64,000 bases of DNA from Azorinus chamasolen (GCA_963576725.1 OY755241.1:73978999-74042998); one strand, 5' to 3'; shown: positions 10,051 to 20,665, counted from the stretch's first letter. Notes: generated by a model from the sequence alone, not told the origin. Numbers and translations: made by a program.

Positions 10051-10260
10051 CAGTAAAACCAATCTAAACCGTACATTAAATTTAATATTTATAAATATTA
10101 GTCTTTTGAGACAGGTGGCATCTTAATGCAGGGTGAAGTCATGCAGAAAGCTCCTCTAGGAGCTTTCTGTATGACTTTCATCCTGCATTAAGCAGCCACC
10201 TGCCTAAAAGTATTTAAAGTCTCCGCTATTGGAATTCCGCTTTAGAGGGGTTTTACTGTA
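10051..10260 (+). mobile_element. Family M (TA, CAGTAAAACC) MITE
   Basis: Left end CAGTAAAACCAATCT, right end GAGGGGTTTTACTGTA. The centre is an extended hairpin: CTTAATGCAGGGTGAAGTC and AGAAAGCTCCT pair with AGGAGCTTTCT and TTCATCCTGCATTAAG. It abuts the previous element, so its left TA is lost. Confidence 0.8.
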
Positions 10261-10600
10261 CCAACATTTATTTCATAGCTCATATCATGACTTATGAATT
10301 AATTACACCTTTCAACCCTCAATTATAAAACAGACTATCCCAAAATTCAAACTGATATGGCTCACTATGGATAGTAAAGATACCTTTTTAAAGATAAAAT
10401 GTAACATGACAAACAGTGAAGACCCTGATTAGAGAGTGCCTCTCATACATTTTTAAATACGACCACTTAAAGGATGTATAATTCTTGAAATTTCAAAGAG
10501 GTAGTAGCTTAGTGCAGGGTTTTTCTGTATTATTCTTGCCCTGCATTAAGCAATCATTTGCTTTTTAAAACTCCTTTATTCCTCCATTTGAGTCCAGTGT
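10261..10600. other. Unassigned sequence with a MITE remnant
   Basis: A family M core remnant (GTAGTAGCTTAGTGCAGGG ... CCTGCATTAAGCAATC) lies at about 10501-10555. There is nothing else to support. Confidence 0.4.
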
Positions 10601-10604
10601 CCTT

Positions 10605-10815
10605 TATAAAGGACATAGGCAACCAGTGTAGACCCCAGATGAGTGGGATCCTTCAGGAGCCTTCTGATCTGGGTCTGCGCTGCTTGCCTGACCTTTATAA
10701 AGAACATAGGCAAACAGTGTAGAGCAAGATCTGGGTATGCACTGTTTGCCTCGTCTTTATAAAGAACATAGGCAAACAGTGTAGATCAAGATTTGGGTAT
10801 GCACTGTTTGCCTGA
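10605..10815 (+). repeat. Three tandem hairpins (65-75 bp)
   Basis: Three head-to-tail units each start near ACATAGGCAAACAGTGTAGA and close with GCACTGTTTGCCT (or CGCTGCTTGCCTG), separated by CTTTATAAAG. The first retains a full-length stem, while the second and third have shortened, near-identical loops (AGATCTGGGTATG, AGATTTGGGTATG). It looks like a MITE hairpin amplified in tandem. Confidence 0.8.
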
Positions 10816-11522
10816 CCTAGCAATGCCCATGGCTCATATACCAGCAACTACCGGGTATGTTGTTTGCTGTGCCCTCTCAAAATGAAGACTGGATGGAGTC
10901 CAAATTAATACGGGATCTCTACGGGGTTTCATTCAATGCTATGGGTATAAATGAGTTAAATAAATTATGTGGGCACCTCAGTAGGTCTTGACTACAAATC
11001 TCATTTTCGTGTGAAGGATTATTTAAAAAAGAACAGTTCTGCGGTTGTGACCTTTGAAAATAATTTGTGAAGCAATCTGAGGGTTCCTGTAAGTTCACAT
11101 TGGGGTACTTGTAAATAGTAAGAATGATACCCACTCAACAGAAACTTTAATACAAATGATTATTACCAATCAGAGTATATCCTTGGAATTTGATTGGTCA
11201 GTTTGCCAAGAACTGTCGGGGTGTACAGAACCGTATTCGGCGGCTTCCATCGAAAATACAGAATTCAAATTTGACGCGTGACGTTTCTCGTTTAGTTTTT
11301 GTTTTTAGCGTCATTTCGAAATTTCATATCGTCCTTACTCCATTCATTCTGAACGGATTACGACCAAACAGTCGATAATAAACATAAAAAAATGTTCCTC
11401 ATACATGTATGTTTCTCAATTTGACACTATCAATTTCTCAGTACAACGTGTAGATCTGATCGTTTTTACAGTTGGAGTAACATATTTTCAAAAGTGGCAC
11501 CGATTTTGACGTTACGTCTATC
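10816..11522. other. Unassigned sequence
   Basis: About 700 bp without a supported gene. Frames at 10919-11134 (minus) and 11190-11378 (plus) are short and carry no motif. TTTGACGCGTGACG and GCGTCATTTCG may belong to an unrecognised repeat. Confidence 0.35.
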
Positions 11523-11747
11523 CCTTTCCTCCATGAATATTCATGTAAGAAATAATGACGTCATGAGTGTTAATTAGATTTACTGCTATAATAGCATATG
11601 GACACGGGAATTTTAAGCCAGTGCAGAAACTTTTGAATCATATATGTTCTGCATACATGTATGTATATCATAATCAAATAGAACATACCCTGGTATGAGT
11701 CTACTCGGTTTGCAAACGCGTAGAAAGGCGTATTTATGGGGTAAACA
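11523..11747 (-). mobile_element. Family D MITE, degenerate right part
   Basis: CCTTTCCTCCATGAATATTC, TGACGTCATGAGTGTTAATT and ATAGCATATGGACACGGG are the family D body. The hairpin has been reduced by deletion (CATACCCTGGTATGAGTCTAC) and the element ends GGCGTATTTATGGGGTAAA. Confidence 0.7.
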
Positions 11748-12231
11748 TGTATATCTGTCAGACATTTAATTCCTTTTCCCCTAGTTTCAATGGCAAAACA
11801 ATAAACATGTTGTGTACAAGCAAACCCCTTTCTTAAAAATTAATTTAAAATAAATAAAATTCTAAAAAGACGAACCACACAGATCAAATTTGACCGACAG
11901 GAGTTTTTGTAGTTTGTGGGTTGTTTTATTGCCCTAAATGATAAATCAGACCCTTTGCTTCCCTCATGAATAATTCCTTCATGCTGTGTAATTAACGACA
12001 CAATGGTGTTAGTTTTAAATAATTTGAGCTATGCATTACGTGTTAGGTATTATTGTGAATTGTTCAAATTTTAATATGAATTAGATAGGGCGAATGCTAG
12101 ACAGGAACGAAACTTTCGCAAACGGTTGGGAAATGTTTAGTACAATCTCATCCGTGATTAGATGTTATTTTACAACCATGTGGTGACTTTGACTTCATGT
12201 CATATTTATTGAACAACATCATGAAACTAGC
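11748..12231. other. Unassigned AT-rich sequence
   Basis: No open frame of note, no repeat recognised. Confidence 0.4.
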
Positions 12232-12310
12232 CCCCATAAATACGCCTTTCTGCTCTATTGCAGACGGCTCATAGTGGAGCCGTCTGATTAGAGTCTGCGG
12301 TTTACATATA
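12232..12310. repeat. MITE hairpin remnant
   Basis: CCATAAATACGCCTTTCTG precedes the stem CAGACGGCTC / GAGCCGTCTG. The flanking TIRs are missing. Confidence 0.6.
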
Positions 12311-12949
12311 ATATAATGAAACGCACTCTTCTCAGTTGAGTAAATGATTCACAGAAGACTGGAACAGTTTAATCATTTATTATAATCCAAACATCGAGCT
12401 AACATTACTGCCTCGCACAGATCAAACCAATCGTATTTATAGGAGACGCAGCTCCGTTACACGTGCAACCTCTGCAAACTAACTCCGTTGCATGAAATAA
12501 AACACACAAACATGAATTAAGACATTACACAGCTCCGTTACACGAAAAGCACTATGAAGCTATGCTTCAGTGTGTGTTTCATGTAACAATATAAGTTCCA
12601 TTTACTCCGTTGCATGATAAGCAAGATTCTAAAGGTATCGTAAAGTAAACATAGAAAAGGAGCAAAATGTACACAATGATGGGGTCAATGAACAATAATG
12701 AACAACAACCGGTTTAACTGACCGACAAATGAGTCGACTGGTAAAAAAACATACAGCCAGGAAGAAAGGCAGACAAACAGACAAACAGACATACAGACAG
12801 ACATATATATAGACCAACATACAGGCAGTCAGATAGATAGACAGACAGACTGATTAAGTATGAAAATAATGATAACAGAGGTAAATAATTAAAACAATGT
12901 AAAAGACGGTTTTCGTAATAATAATATAAATACATGTACGATTCTACAG
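12311..12949. other. Unassigned sequence with short direct repeats and an ACAG tract
   Basis: CAGCTCCGTTACACG occurs twice (about 12448 and 12531), and ACTCCGTTGCATGA also twice (about 12482 and 12604). A degenerate (ACAG)n microsatellite lies at about 12768-12852 and explains the cysteine/serine/leucine-rich minus-strand frames. No gene is supported. Confidence 0.5.
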
Positions 12950-13137
12950 TTTCTGCCATTGTGACTACTCTTTAGAATCGTATCAAAGTGGTCACAGTAG
13001 GGGTTGGTGGAGAAAAAAAAGAGCTATTCTTGAAGATGTTTGACTTTACGCAACTTATCTAGATCTCTGTGTATCATTACAACATTTAACCTTTGACCCT
13101 TTAACCTTTGACCCTTGAACCTTTAACCATTTTACCT
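12950..13137. repeat. Dispersed repeat fragment related to 9835-9931
   Basis: TGACTACTCTTTAGAATCG matches the palindrome arm at 9857-9877. The following GGTTGGTGGAGAAAAAAAAG and CGCAACTTATCTAGATCTC recur near 18255-18325 and 37578-37645. A short TTAACCTTTGACCC tandem is at 13085-13125. Confidence 0.5.
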
Positions 13138-13318
13138 TTAACCCTTTCCTCCATAAATACGACTTTCTACGCCTCTCTAAAAATCACCGGTTGAAACCAT
13201 TGTGATAAATAGAGCATTTGCTCCATAGGAGCAAATGCTCTATTTATCACAATAGTTTCTATACTATACAACTAAAACATTTATTCAGTCTAAAATAGCC
13301 TATGGAGGAAAGGGTTAA
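13138..13318. mobile_element. Family E TTAA MITE, short form
   Basis: 181 bp. TTAACCCTTTCCTCCATAAA at the left and CCTATGGAGGAAAGGGTTAA at the right form good TIRs. The stem pairs AGAGCATTTGCTCC with GGAGCAAATGCTCT. Confidence 0.85.
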
Positions 13319-13582
13319 GGGGAACTTATTACTGTTGCAAACAGTTTGGATCTACATCCAACGCTGTGTGTCAGGATCCAGGATGTTTATCCTCAGACAC
13401 ATAATATCCCCTCTCAAACGGTTTGTAAAACTGAAAAATTCGGCCTGTCACCGTTTTGATAACTTCAAATTATAAATATAGTGCACTAGTGTGTCTGCCA
13501 GAATACTAACGGTAGTTAATGTAGGTTGTTTTCCAGCGGGAATCGGGCCAAATATTACAGACGACATTTAACTCAGCAGGCT
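13319..13582. other. Family A hairpin remnant and unassigned sequence
   Basis: GTTGCAAACAGTTTGGATC and GTCAGGATCCAGGATGTTT at 13334-13390 are a decayed family A core. The remainder is unassigned. Confidence 0.45.
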
Positions 13583-13800
13583 AAACGTTTCTTCCTTCAC
13601 ATATAAACGCGTTTTCACGAATTTACAAGCAGAGTAGACCTAGATCAGACGGCTTACCAAAGGAATTTGATATATCTGATTCTTTACTTTCTAAAATGGC
13701 TACAATTGTTTCCGTATTTCGTTATAACTATTTTGTCCATGCATATTCAGTGTTGCACATGTAGGTATTGGAATTTGAAATAAACAAAGAAAAGGGAGAT
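13583..13800 (+). mobile_element. Family C MITE with half of its hairpin deleted
   Basis: CTTCCTTCACATATAAACGC is followed by CAGAGTAGACCTAGATCAG, but the return arm is missing. The body (TTTCTAAAATGGCTACAATT, TTTTGTCCATGCATATTCAG) and the end AAAGAAAAGGG are family C. Confidence 0.7.
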
Positions 13801-13843
13801 TATTTTAGTACTGTTTAATACATATTTTATTATTTTGAACATA

Positions 13844-14045
13844 TACAGCAGAACCTCTTTATAGCAACCATAAGAAATAAACATTGGTCAGTAGGATCAG
13901 GTGGTTGCTTACTGCAGGAAAGCTTCACTTTCATCCTGCATTTAGCTACCACTGTATTACCTTCGTCCTGAATTAAGCAACCACCTGCTTATGAAGACAG
14001 CCATGTTTGTTTATTAAATGGTGGCATTAGAGGGGTTCTACTGTA
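13844..14045 (+). mobile_element. Family M MITE
   Basis: TA then CAGCAGAACCTCTTTATAG at the left, AGAGGGGTTCTACTGTA at the right. The core has TTGCTTACTGCAGGAAAGC and CCTGAATTAAGCAACCACC. It is about 200 bp, like the other M copies. Confidence 0.75.
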
Positions 14046-14079
14046 TTATATTATTATTATATCATTCTTGTCTTTCATC

Positions 14080-14248
14080 CTTCATCTGATGGATATACAT
14101 GTAAAATATAATTACACGATGATGAGATTAATTTTTACATAGGAATTTTAAGTTTAGGAATTAGATATATAGTCAAACAGAGCAGGCCCTGCTCTATAAG
14201 AGCCATCAGGCCTGGGTGTTCGGTTTGCAAAGGCATGGAAAGGATTAA
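14080..14248 (-). mobile_element. Family D MITE remnant
   Basis: GATGAGATTAATTTTTACAT and the hairpin TCAAACAGAGCAGGCCC ... CGGTTTGCAAAGGC end in GGAAAGGATTAA. The left terminus is lost. Confidence 0.55.
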
Positions 14249-14340
14249 GCAGATTTTACTAAAAAGCTTGTTTCGTCGAGTTTTTTTTTTATCTCAAATG
14301 AAACGATCACAAGAGAACATCTAGAGGCCATTAAGTATAA

Positions 14341-14583
14341 AGCGAGTAAGACATATAGCTGAGACCCTCTAATGCGACCACTCAATGAATAGACACTAGT
14401 GTCAAGTAAGACATAAAGCTGAGACCCTCTAAAGGACCACTCAATGAATAGACACTAGTGTCAAGTAAGACATACAGCTGAGACCCTCTAAAGCGACCAC
14501 TCAATGAAAAGACACTAGTGTCAAGTAAGACATACAGCTGAGACCCTCTAAAGCGACCACTCAATGAATAGACACTAGTCTCT
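14341..14583 (+). repeat. 60-bp satellite, small block (4 units)
   Basis: Four units containing GAGACCCTCTAAAGCGACCA and TCAATGAATAGACACTAG, one with a 1-bp deletion. Same family as 15670-17347. The open minus-strand frame is only a consequence of a period divisible by three. Confidence 0.9.
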
Positions 14584-14735
14584 TTAACCCTTTTCTCCAT
14601 AAGTGTTTTCTACACCTTTGCAAACACAGTAGACCCAGATCAGACGGCTCCTCTAGGAGCTTTGTTTGTTTATAGATAAATTTATTAATATCGATAAGAT
14701 TATATAGTTTCTACCATGGTATCATAAAAGATAAT
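14584..14735 (+). mobile_element. TTAA MITE fragment after the array
   Basis: TTTAACCCTTTTCTCCATAA, CAAACACAGTAGACCC and GACGGCTCCTCTAGGAGC begin a C/D-type element with the return arm truncated. Nearly the same junction and element recur at 17348-17480. Confidence 0.7.
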
Positions 14736-15114
14736 CTAATGTACTATACAGATAGATAGAATCTTTATTTACATCATCTTAATCCACATTCAGTAACTAT
14801 AAAATTATATACAATAGCAATTTCAATAAATGCATAGCCATTCCATAGAGTGATTACAAGAGATGGTATAAATGCCATTGTATATCATATATAACAAACA
14901 ACTTTATAACATCACAGTATGACACAAATAAATCGATCAAACATGATTTCATTATTTCTCAAATAGAATAGGATCTTTTTTGTGCTTAGTTGGTTTCCTG
15001 TAGGAGCTTTCTGCATAACTACCATCCTGCATTAAGCTAACACCTGACATGTTTTAGGTGGTTTACAGACATGCTTGACAGCAATGTTTGTTTGCAGCTA
15101 ACACATGGCATGAC
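14736..15114. other. AT-rich sequence with possible LINE tail and an M remnant
   Basis: AGATAGATAGAATCTTTATT could be the inverted 3' tail of a LINE. TAGGAGCTTTCTGCATAAC and ATCCTGCATTAAGCTAACAC at 15001-15046 are a family M core remnant. No gene. Confidence 0.35.
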
Positions 15115-15305
15115 ATGTAAGAAATGCGACATAGATTAATGACACATGAAAGTTTTTACCATGGCAGAAAGGGTAGAATCATATATCTATATTATATCAC
15201 AAGCAAACAGAGCACACCCAGATCAGATAGCGCCTACAGGAACCATCTGGTCCGGGTCATCACCGTTTACAAAGGTGAAGAAAGGCGTATTTATGGCGTA
15301 ATTTT
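15115..15305 (-). mobile_element. Family D MITE
   Basis: ATGACACATGAAAG, CCATGGCAGAAAGGGTAGAA, then the hairpin AGCAAACAGAGCACACCC ... ACCGTTTACAAAGG and GGCGTATTTATGGCGTAA. Confidence 0.6.
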
Positions 15306-15669
15306 AAAAAAAAAATGTCATTGGTCTAGACCCAGGCCTTTCCTATATTCCTTTCCCTGTTGAATATTAATATAAGATATTAGCTGAATTTTCATAATGA
15401 CATGATCACATGAATATTTGGCATTAGTAGATACTGTAGAGTCTGATCTGTTATACGTCTAAAAGCTCCTACAGGAAAGTTGGTTTGAAAATGCGTCAAC
15501 AAAGCCTTCAACAAAATATTTCTGCTCTTATATATACTTTATTAAAATAAATACATGTCTTCATTAAGTTGTATCCCTTTGTCTGTTACAAAAATTACAT
15601 CTGTTTAACAGTTTTAGAAATAATACAAAACATTTACAATAATAACACAAAATACAAAAATAGCTGAAG
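15306..15669. other. MITE fragment and AT-rich repeat
   Basis: 15350-15480 is a decayed family D body (TTGAATATTAATATAAG, ATACTGTAGAGTCTGATC). 15600-15669 is an AAT/ACA-rich stretch (AATAATACAAAACATTTAC) related to 17520-17720 and 23200-23370. Confidence 0.45.
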
Positions 15670-17347
15670 TGTCAAGTAAGACATACAGCTGAGACCCTCT
15701 AAAGCGACCACTCAGTGAATAGACACTAGTGTCAAGTAAGACATACAGCTGAGACCCTCTAAAGTGACCACTCAATGAATAGACACTAGTGTCAAGTAAT
15801 ACATACAGCTGAGACCCTCTAAAGGACCACTCAATGAATAGACACTAGTGTCAAGTAAGACATACAGCTGAGACCCTCTAAAGCGACCACTCAATGAATA
15901 GACACTAGTGTCAAGTAAGACATACAGCTGAGACCCTCTAAAGGACCACTCAATGAATAGACACTAGTGTCAAGTAAGACATACAACTGAGACCCTCTAA
16001 AGCGACCACTCAATGAATAGACACTAGTGTCAAGTAAGACATACAGCTGAGACCCTCTAAAGCGACCACTCAATGAATAGACACTAGTGTCAAGTAAGAC
16101 ATACAGCTGAGACCCTCTAAAGCGACCACTCAATGAATAGACACTAGTGTCAAGTAAGACATACAGCTGAGACCCTCTAAAGCGACCACTCAATAAATAG
16201 ACACTAGTGTCAAGTAAGACATGCAGCTGTGACCCTCTAAAGGACCACTCAATGAATAGACACTAGTGTCAAGTAAGACATACAACTGAGACCCTCTAAA
16301 GCGACCACTCAATGAATAGACACTAGTGTCAAGTAAGACATACAGCTGAGACCCTCTAAAGCGACCACTCAATGAATAGACACTAGTGTCAAGTAAGACA
16401 TACAGCTGAGACCCTCTAAAGCGACCACTCAATGAATAGACACTAGTGTCAAGTAAGACATAAAGCTGAGACCCTCTAAAGCGACCACTCAATGAATAGA
16501 CACTAGTGTCAAGTAAGACATACAGCAGAGACCCTCTAAAGCGACCATTCAATAAATAGACACTAGTGTCAAGTAAAACATACAGCTGAGACCCTCTAAA
16601 GCGATCACTCAATGAATAGACACTAGTGTCAAGTAAGACATACAGCTGAGACCCTCTAAAGCAACCACTCAATGAATAGCCACTAGTGTCAAGTAAGACA
16701 TACAGCTGAGACCCTCTAAAGCGACCACGCAATGAATAGACACTAGTGTCAAGTAAGACATACAGCTGAGACCCTCTAAAGCGACCACTCAATGAATAGA
16801 CACTAGTGTCAAGTAAGACATACAGCTGAGACCCTCTAAAGCGACCACTCAATGAATAGACACTAGTGTCAAGTAAGACATACAGCTGAGACCCTCTAAA
16901 GCGACCACTCAATGAATAGACACTAGTGTCAAGTAAGACATACAGCTGAGACCCTCTAAAGCGACCACTTAATGAATAGACACTAGTGTCAAGTAAGACA
17001 TACAGCTGAGACCCTCTAAAGCGACCACTCAATGAATAGACACTAGTGTCGAGTAAGACATACAGCTGAGACCCTCTAAAGCGACCACTCAATGAATAGA
17101 CACTAGTGTCAAGTAAGACATACAGCTGAGACCCTCTAAAGCGACCACTCAATGAATAGACACTAGTGTCAAGTAAGACATACAGCTGATACCCTCTAAA
17201 GCGACCACTCAATGAATAGACACTAGTGTCAAGTAAGACTTACAGCTGAGACCCTCTAAAGCGACCACTCAATGAATAGACACTAGTGTCAAGTAAGACA
17301 TACAGCTGAGACCCTCTAAAGCGACCACTCAATGAATAGACACTAGT
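15670..17347 (+). repeat. 60-bp satellite, large block (about 28 units)
   Basis: Head-to-tail units with very high identity. Most differ by single substitutions, and a few carry the same 1-bp deletion (AAAGGACCAC instead of AAAGCGACCAC). The unit contains ACAGCTGAGACCCTC, GCGACCACTCAATGAATAG and CACTAGTGTCAAGTAAGAC. Because 60 is divisible by three, long minus-strand frames of a 20-residue repeat appear (for example over 16190-17212). There is no unique start, composition bias or domain to support a protein. The unit resembles the left end of the family M MITE (see findings). Confidence 0.92.
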
Positions 17348-17480
17348 CTCTTTAACCCTTTACTCCATAAGTGTTTTCTACACCTTTGCAAACACAGTAG
17401 ACCCAGATCAGACGGCTCCTCTAGGAGCTTTGTTTGCTTATAAATTAATATCGATAAGATTATATAGTTTCTACCATGGT
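17348..17480 (+). mobile_element. TTAA MITE fragment after the large array
   Basis: Near-identical to 14584-14715, including the junction CACTAGTCTCTTTAACCC and the truncated hairpin GACGGCTCCTCTAGGAGC. Confidence 0.7.
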
Positions 17481-18565
17481 GCTCTAACAGTTTAACAATT
17501 TGAGAACTTCACAAAATACACAAATATCTCTAACAATTTAACAATTTGAGAGCTAATACAAAAAAATTACAATAATAACACAAAACACAAAAAAGCTCTA
17601 ACGATATAACAATTTGAGACCTACACAAAATACAAAAATATCTCTAACAATTTGAGAGCTACATGTAATACAATAACAATAATTACAATAATAACACAAA
17701 ATACAAAAATAGCTCTAACAATTTAACAGTTTTAACAAGGTTGCCATCTCTTCAGCTTTTTCTTTCATACACTGCCAATATTTCTGTTAAATATCCATAG
17801 CTCAAAATATGAACTCGAAAGAAATCTGATGTTGGGTCTGCCTCGTTAACCCTTTACTTTATGAAATAAAGTTGAGTCTTAAATACTATTTAGATCATTT
17901 TTATAATGGATCGTGACCAAGATAGAAACTGCAGAATAAAATCTAAATTGTTTCATAAGTAAACTGATATGTCTATTCTGTTTAAAAAGGTGTCAAAAGG
18001 CGTATCTATACTGTAAAGTGTCAAAAGGTGTATCTATACAGTAAAGTGTCAAAAGGTGTATCTATACAGTAAAGTGTCAAAAGGTGTATCTATACAGTAA
18101 AGTGTCAAAAGGTGTATCTATACAGTAAAGGGTTGACATGGATCAATACCAAACAATTGATAAGACAAGGTATCACAAAAATATGTATGCATGTTCAGAG
18201 CTACAGATAAAATTGTCATTTCTCCAGTAAATGATTCTAAAGGGTGGTCACAGTATTGGGTAAGGAAATAAAGGAGCTATTCTTGAAACTCTTCAAATTT
18301 ACGCACCTTATCTAGACCGTTGTGTGTTCAAAAATGATGAAAGGTTATTGAGGTCACTATATAGATTATCACCATCTAACCATTTCAGTGTGGTAATAAA
18401 CATTTAATGTCCTTTGCAAATAATGCAGACCCAGATGACAGAGCTACCAAAGGAGCTCTCTTATCAGGGTCTGCACTGTTTTGTTGTTACACGTTTTAAA
18501 AATTCCCTGAACATTCGTAGTAAGAGTGACCTCGACGTAGGTAAGCTCAAGTATTTTCAAACAGT
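17481..18565 (+). repeat. Left part of segmental duplication, copy 1
   Basis: Starts with AT-rich tandem stretches (CTCTAACAATTTAACAATTT). It continues through AAGGTTGCCATCTCTTCAG, CAATTGATAAGACAAGG and a family F hairpin (GCAGACCCAGATGACAGAGC / GAGCTCTCTTATCAGGGTC, about 18420-18475). All of this recurs in order at 23190-23884. Copy 1 additionally holds a MITE at about 17846-18135 (TTAACCCTTTACTTTATG) whose right end has expanded. The + frame at 18414-18599 is not a gene. Confidence 0.8.
17985..18135 (+). repeat. 28-bp tandem array from a MITE right end
   Basis: Five units of AAAAGGTGTATCTATACAG plus TAAAGTGTC. The unit is a decayed version of the MITE terminus (AAAGGCGTATTTATGGxGTAAAG), and the array is followed by AAAGGGTTGAC. 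Copy 2 of the duplication (about 23470) has a single unit, so expansion happened after duplication or was lost there. Confidence 0.8.
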
Positions 18566-18795
18566 CGAGCTAAAAACACCCTTAAATTGTTATATATAGT
18601 CAGCTAAAAACACCCTTAAACTGTTATATATAGTCAGCTAACATCACCCTTATAAAGTTATATATAGTCAGCTAAAACACCCTTATACAGTTATATATAG
18701 TCAGCTAACAACAACCTTATACAGTCATATATAGTCAGCTAAAACACCCTTATACAGTTATATACAATACAGTCATATATAGTCACTAGTCAGCT
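18566..18795 (+). repeat. 33-bp satellite, small block
   Basis: About six to seven units of AGCTAAAACACCCTTATAC plus AGTTATATATAGTC. Same family and same flanks as the 2-kb block at 23885-25960. Confidence 0.88.
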
Positions 18796-18840
18796 GACTC
18801 AGCTCTCATTACGACAATGTTCATTCCCACAAAAAGTGTC

Positions 18841-19033
18841 TTAACCCTTTCCCTCATATCAACGTGTTTTCACGCATTTGCAAACACAGTAGACCCAGAT
18901 CAGACCCGTCTGATCAGGGTCTGCTCTGTAGGCTAATACAATTTGATAGATCTATTTCTTTGCTTTCTTTAATTTATACAATGTTCCACCTTTCATATTT
19001 TGATAATGAATATTCAATAGGTATTAAACTTTG
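18841..19033 (+). mobile_element. Family C MITE truncated by the 69-bp array
   Basis: TTAACCCTTTCCCTCATATC, hairpin CAAACACAGTAGACCC / GGGTCTGCTCTGT with a shortened loop, and body AATGTTCCACCTTTCATATT. It stops at TATTAAACTTTGG, where the array starts. Confidence 0.75.
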
Positions 19034-19035
19034 GC

Positions 19036-19470
19036 CTACAGTAACACCCCTCTAGACTGGGTGTTCTAACTTAGCATCAATATTTGTGTAAGTCTCTTAA
19101 AGTTAAACAGTAACACCCCTCTAAACTGGGTGTTCCAGCTTAGCATCAATATTTGTGCAAGTCTCTTAAAGTTAAACAGTAACACCCCTCTAAACTGGAT
19201 GTTCCAACGTAGCATCAATATTTGTGATAGTCTCTTAAAGTTAAACAGTAACGCCCCTCTAAACTGGATGTTCCAACTTAGCATCAATATTTGTGTTAGT
19301 CTCTTAAAGTTAAACAGTAGCACCCCTCTAAACTGGATGTTCTAACTTAGCATCAATATTTGTGTTAGTCTCTTAAAGTTACACAGTAACACCCCTCTAA
19401 ACTGGATGTTCCAACTTAGCATCAATATTTGTGTAAGTGTCTTAAAGTTAAACAGTAACACCCCTCTAAT
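19036..19470 (+). repeat. 69-bp satellite (about 6 units)
   Basis: Units contain CAGTAACACCCCTCTAAACT, GTTCCAACTTAGCATCAAT and AGTCTCTTAAAGTTAAA. The period is divisible by three, so overlapping frames are open on both strands; these are rejected as genes. Confidence 0.9.
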
Positions 19471-19473
19471 TTA

Positions 19474-20572
19474 GCATTTGCAAACAGAGTTGAGCCTGAT
19501 CAGACAACTACTGTTGGGGCCATTTGACATCTGCTGTAGGAACAATTTGGCCATTTCAAACAGTAGACCCAGATCAGACAGCTACTGTAGGAACAATTTG
19601 GCCTTTTCAAACAGTAGACCCAGATCAGACAGCTACTGTAGGAGCCATTTGGCCTTTGCAAACAGAGTAGACCCAGATAAGACAGCTACATGTATTGTAG
19701 GGGCCATTTGACATTTGCAAACAGAGTAGATTCAGATCAGACAGCTGCTGTAGAAACAATTTGGCCTTTGCAAACAGAGTAGACCCAGGTCAGACAGTTA
19801 CATGTATTGTACGGGCAATTTGACATTTGCAAGCAGAGTAGATTCAGATCAGACAGCTATTGTACGGGCCATTTGACATTTGCAAACAGAGGAGACCCTG
19901 ATCAGACAGATATTGTAGGGGCCATTTGACATTTGCAAATAGAGTAGATCCAGATCAGACAGCTACTGTAGGAATAATTTGGCCTTTGAAAACAGAATAG
20001 ACCCAGATCAGACAGCTGTTTTAGGAACACTTTGGCCTTTTCAAACAGTAGACCCAGATCAGACAGCTACTGTGGGAACAATTTGTTCTTTTCAAATAGA
20101 GTATACCTATATCACAAGCTACTGTAGGAACCATTTGGCCTTTTCAAACAGTAGACCAAGATCAAACAGCTATTGTAGGGGCCATTTGACATTTGCAAAC
20201 AGAGTAGATCCAGATCAGACAGCTATTGTACGGGCCATTTGACATTTGCGAACATAGTAGACCCAGATCAGACAGCTATTGGAGGGACCATTTGACAATT
20301 GCAAACAGAGTAGACCCAGAGCAGACAGCTACTGTAGGAACAATTTGGCGTTTGCAAACAGTAGACCCAGATCAGACAGCTATTGTAGGGGCCATTTGAC
20401 ATTTGCAAACAGAGTAGATGCAGATCAGACAGCTGATATAGGAACCATTTGGCCTTTGCAAACAGAGTAGACCCAGAGCAGACAGCTACTGTAGGAACCA
20501 TTTGGCCTTTGCAAACAGAGTAGACCCAGATCAGACTGCTGCTGTAGCAGCCATTTGATCAGAAACTGCTGT
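19474..20572 (+). repeat. About 53-60-bp array derived from MITE hairpin arms
   Basis: Roughly 20 units, each with TTTGCAAACAGAGTAGACCC, AGATCAGACAGCTACTGTAG and (G)AACCATTTGGCC or GGGCCATTTGACA. The first part is the left arm of the central hairpin shared by families C and D. The array ends with an almost intact hairpin at about 20510-20572 (CTGCTGCTGTAGCAGCC). The open frames here are repeat artefacts. Confidence 0.9.
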
Positions 20573-20665
20573 TTACTCAGATATGATTTTACAGTTTGTT
20601 AAATGGCATTGACTAATATACAATTTCAGTTAAGTTATCATAGTCTGCAAAGGATTACGATTATA

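Noticed and set aside
11190..11378. Plus-strand 62-codon frame
   Set aside because: No motif, no flanking signals, length within chance expectation.
16190..17212. Longest open frame of the window (minus strand, 20-residue repeat)
   Set aside because: It is the translation of a 60-bp satellite whose period is divisible by three. The same frame reopens in the 15.7 and 14.4 kb blocks and breaks at every 1-bp deletion.
19066..19345. Overlapping frames on opposite strands
   Set aside because: Product of the 69-bp satellite (period divisible by three).
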